NCBI GenBank assembly: GCA_013153955.1
Contig: JAADDM010000097.1
Coordinates: 1 to 5,140, forward strand
Source: Gammaproteobacteria bacterium
Lineage (GTDB): Bacteria; Pseudomonadota; Gammaproteobacteria; Thiomicrospirales; Thiomicrospiraceae
Direction of reading: 5' to 3'
DNA: 5,140 nucleotides
The translations under genes and the position numbers were made by a program. Positions 4,722 to 5,140 of this stretch are shown piece after piece. Position 1 is the first letter of the stretch. Every line of letters starts with the position of its first letter. The notes below the pieces were generated by a model. It was not told the DNA's origin and did no database searches. It worked only from the letters and a program-made list of their open reading frames with translations.

Positions 4722-5140
4722 TCAGAAATGCGCATCCAACCCCTCACAAATCAAATGACTGATAAAGCTATGTGCTTCTTGCACCCGAGCCGTCTCTGTG
4801 GAATTAACTAGAAAACAGGTATTTGCTAGCGTACTTAATTGACTCTTGACTTGGCCGGTCATGATTACCGTCACACAGCCCTTTTCGTTAGCAGCCTGTA
4901 TCGCTTTCACGACATTGGCGCTTTCTCCAGAAGTGGATAACCCAATAACCACATCACCCTCACGGGCTAGACCTTCTATCTGCCGAGAAAATACCGTATC
5001 AAAATGATAGTCATTACTATGCGCCGTTAGAATGGAGCTGTCGGTTGTAAAGGCGATGGATGCGATTGGCGGGCGGTCTTTTACATAACGCACCATTAAC
5101 TCTGCCGCCATGTGCTGTGCATCTGCTGCGCTGCCGCCAT
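4722..5140 (-). CDS. gmhA: Sedoheptulose-7-phosphate isomerase (phosphoheptose isomerase), C-terminal part, cut by window edge
   Basis: GmhA converts sedoheptulose-7-phosphate to glycero-manno-heptose-7-phosphate, the first step to ADP-heptose for the LPS inner core, in the cytoplasm. The 138 visible residues form most of a SIS domain. They begin at GGSAADAQHMAAEL, the GmhA phosphate-binding segment; the Glu of AAEL aligns with catalytic Glu65 of E. coli GmhA. GDVVIGLSTSGESANVVKAI is the SIS loop with the STSG motif. ARVQEAHSFISH keeps the Gln and the His eight residues later that match Gln172 and His180 in E. coli. The usual TGxxGGKL turn is replaced by TGQVKSQL. The related DiaA is the main alternative, but GGSAADAQH and STSG favour GmhA. 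The reading frame is open to the right edge, so the N-terminal helices lie outside. Confidence 0.9.
   Translation of the reverse strand, partial: GGSAADAQHMAAELMVRYVKDRPPIASIAFTTDSSILTAHSNDYHFDTVFSRQIEGLAREGDVVIGLSTSGESANVVKAIQAANEKGCVTVIMTGQVKSQLSTLANTCFLVNSTETARVQEAHSFISHLICEGLDAHF

Overview
The window is bacterial and Gram-negative, most likely a beta- or gammaproteobacterium of moderate to low GC. It is bounded by two housekeeping genes of envelope sugar metabolism, both on the minus strand and both cut by the window edges. On the left is the start of glmS (glucosamine-6-phosphate synthase). On the right is the C-terminal part of gmhA (sedoheptulose-7-phosphate isomerase, for LPS inner-core heptose). 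The assignment rests on GmhA and the style of the GlmS N-terminus; the genus cannot be named from sequence alone.

About 4.3 kb of accessory DNA lies between them. From left to right it holds: the glmS leader and a strong promoter candidate, with a C8 tract upstream of it; a single degenerate repeat unit; a type II toxin-antitoxin pair (RelE/ParE-like toxin and Phd/YefM-like antitoxin) with a palindromic promoter/operator; a tandem array of four ~125-bp repeat units; a 400-aa DUF4143-type AAA ATPase; a second array of nearly three units; a 95-aa GIY-YIG nuclease, the only plus-strand gene; one more degenerate unit; and a 232-aa protein that joins a MntA-like minimal nucleotidyltransferase to a HEPN/HI0074-type partner domain.

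The repeats dominate the region. Nine copies of one core (GCTTTGCTCGCAATGACG and flanks) all point the same way. Each is paired with an upstream imperfect inverted arm, so each unit can fold into a long hairpin. Within arrays the period is 124-125 bp. The ATPase and GIY-YIG genes occupy the same slot relative to the repeat: directly after the core on one side, and before roughly offset 32-36 of the next unit on the other.

The accessory genes look like independent stability, defence or selfish modules collected in a repeat-rich hotspot, not one pathway. The two most interesting points are the single-chain MNT-HEPN protein, which keeps both the GSX10DXD and RX4HXY signatures, and the close nesting of the GIY-YIG nuclease between repeat copies.
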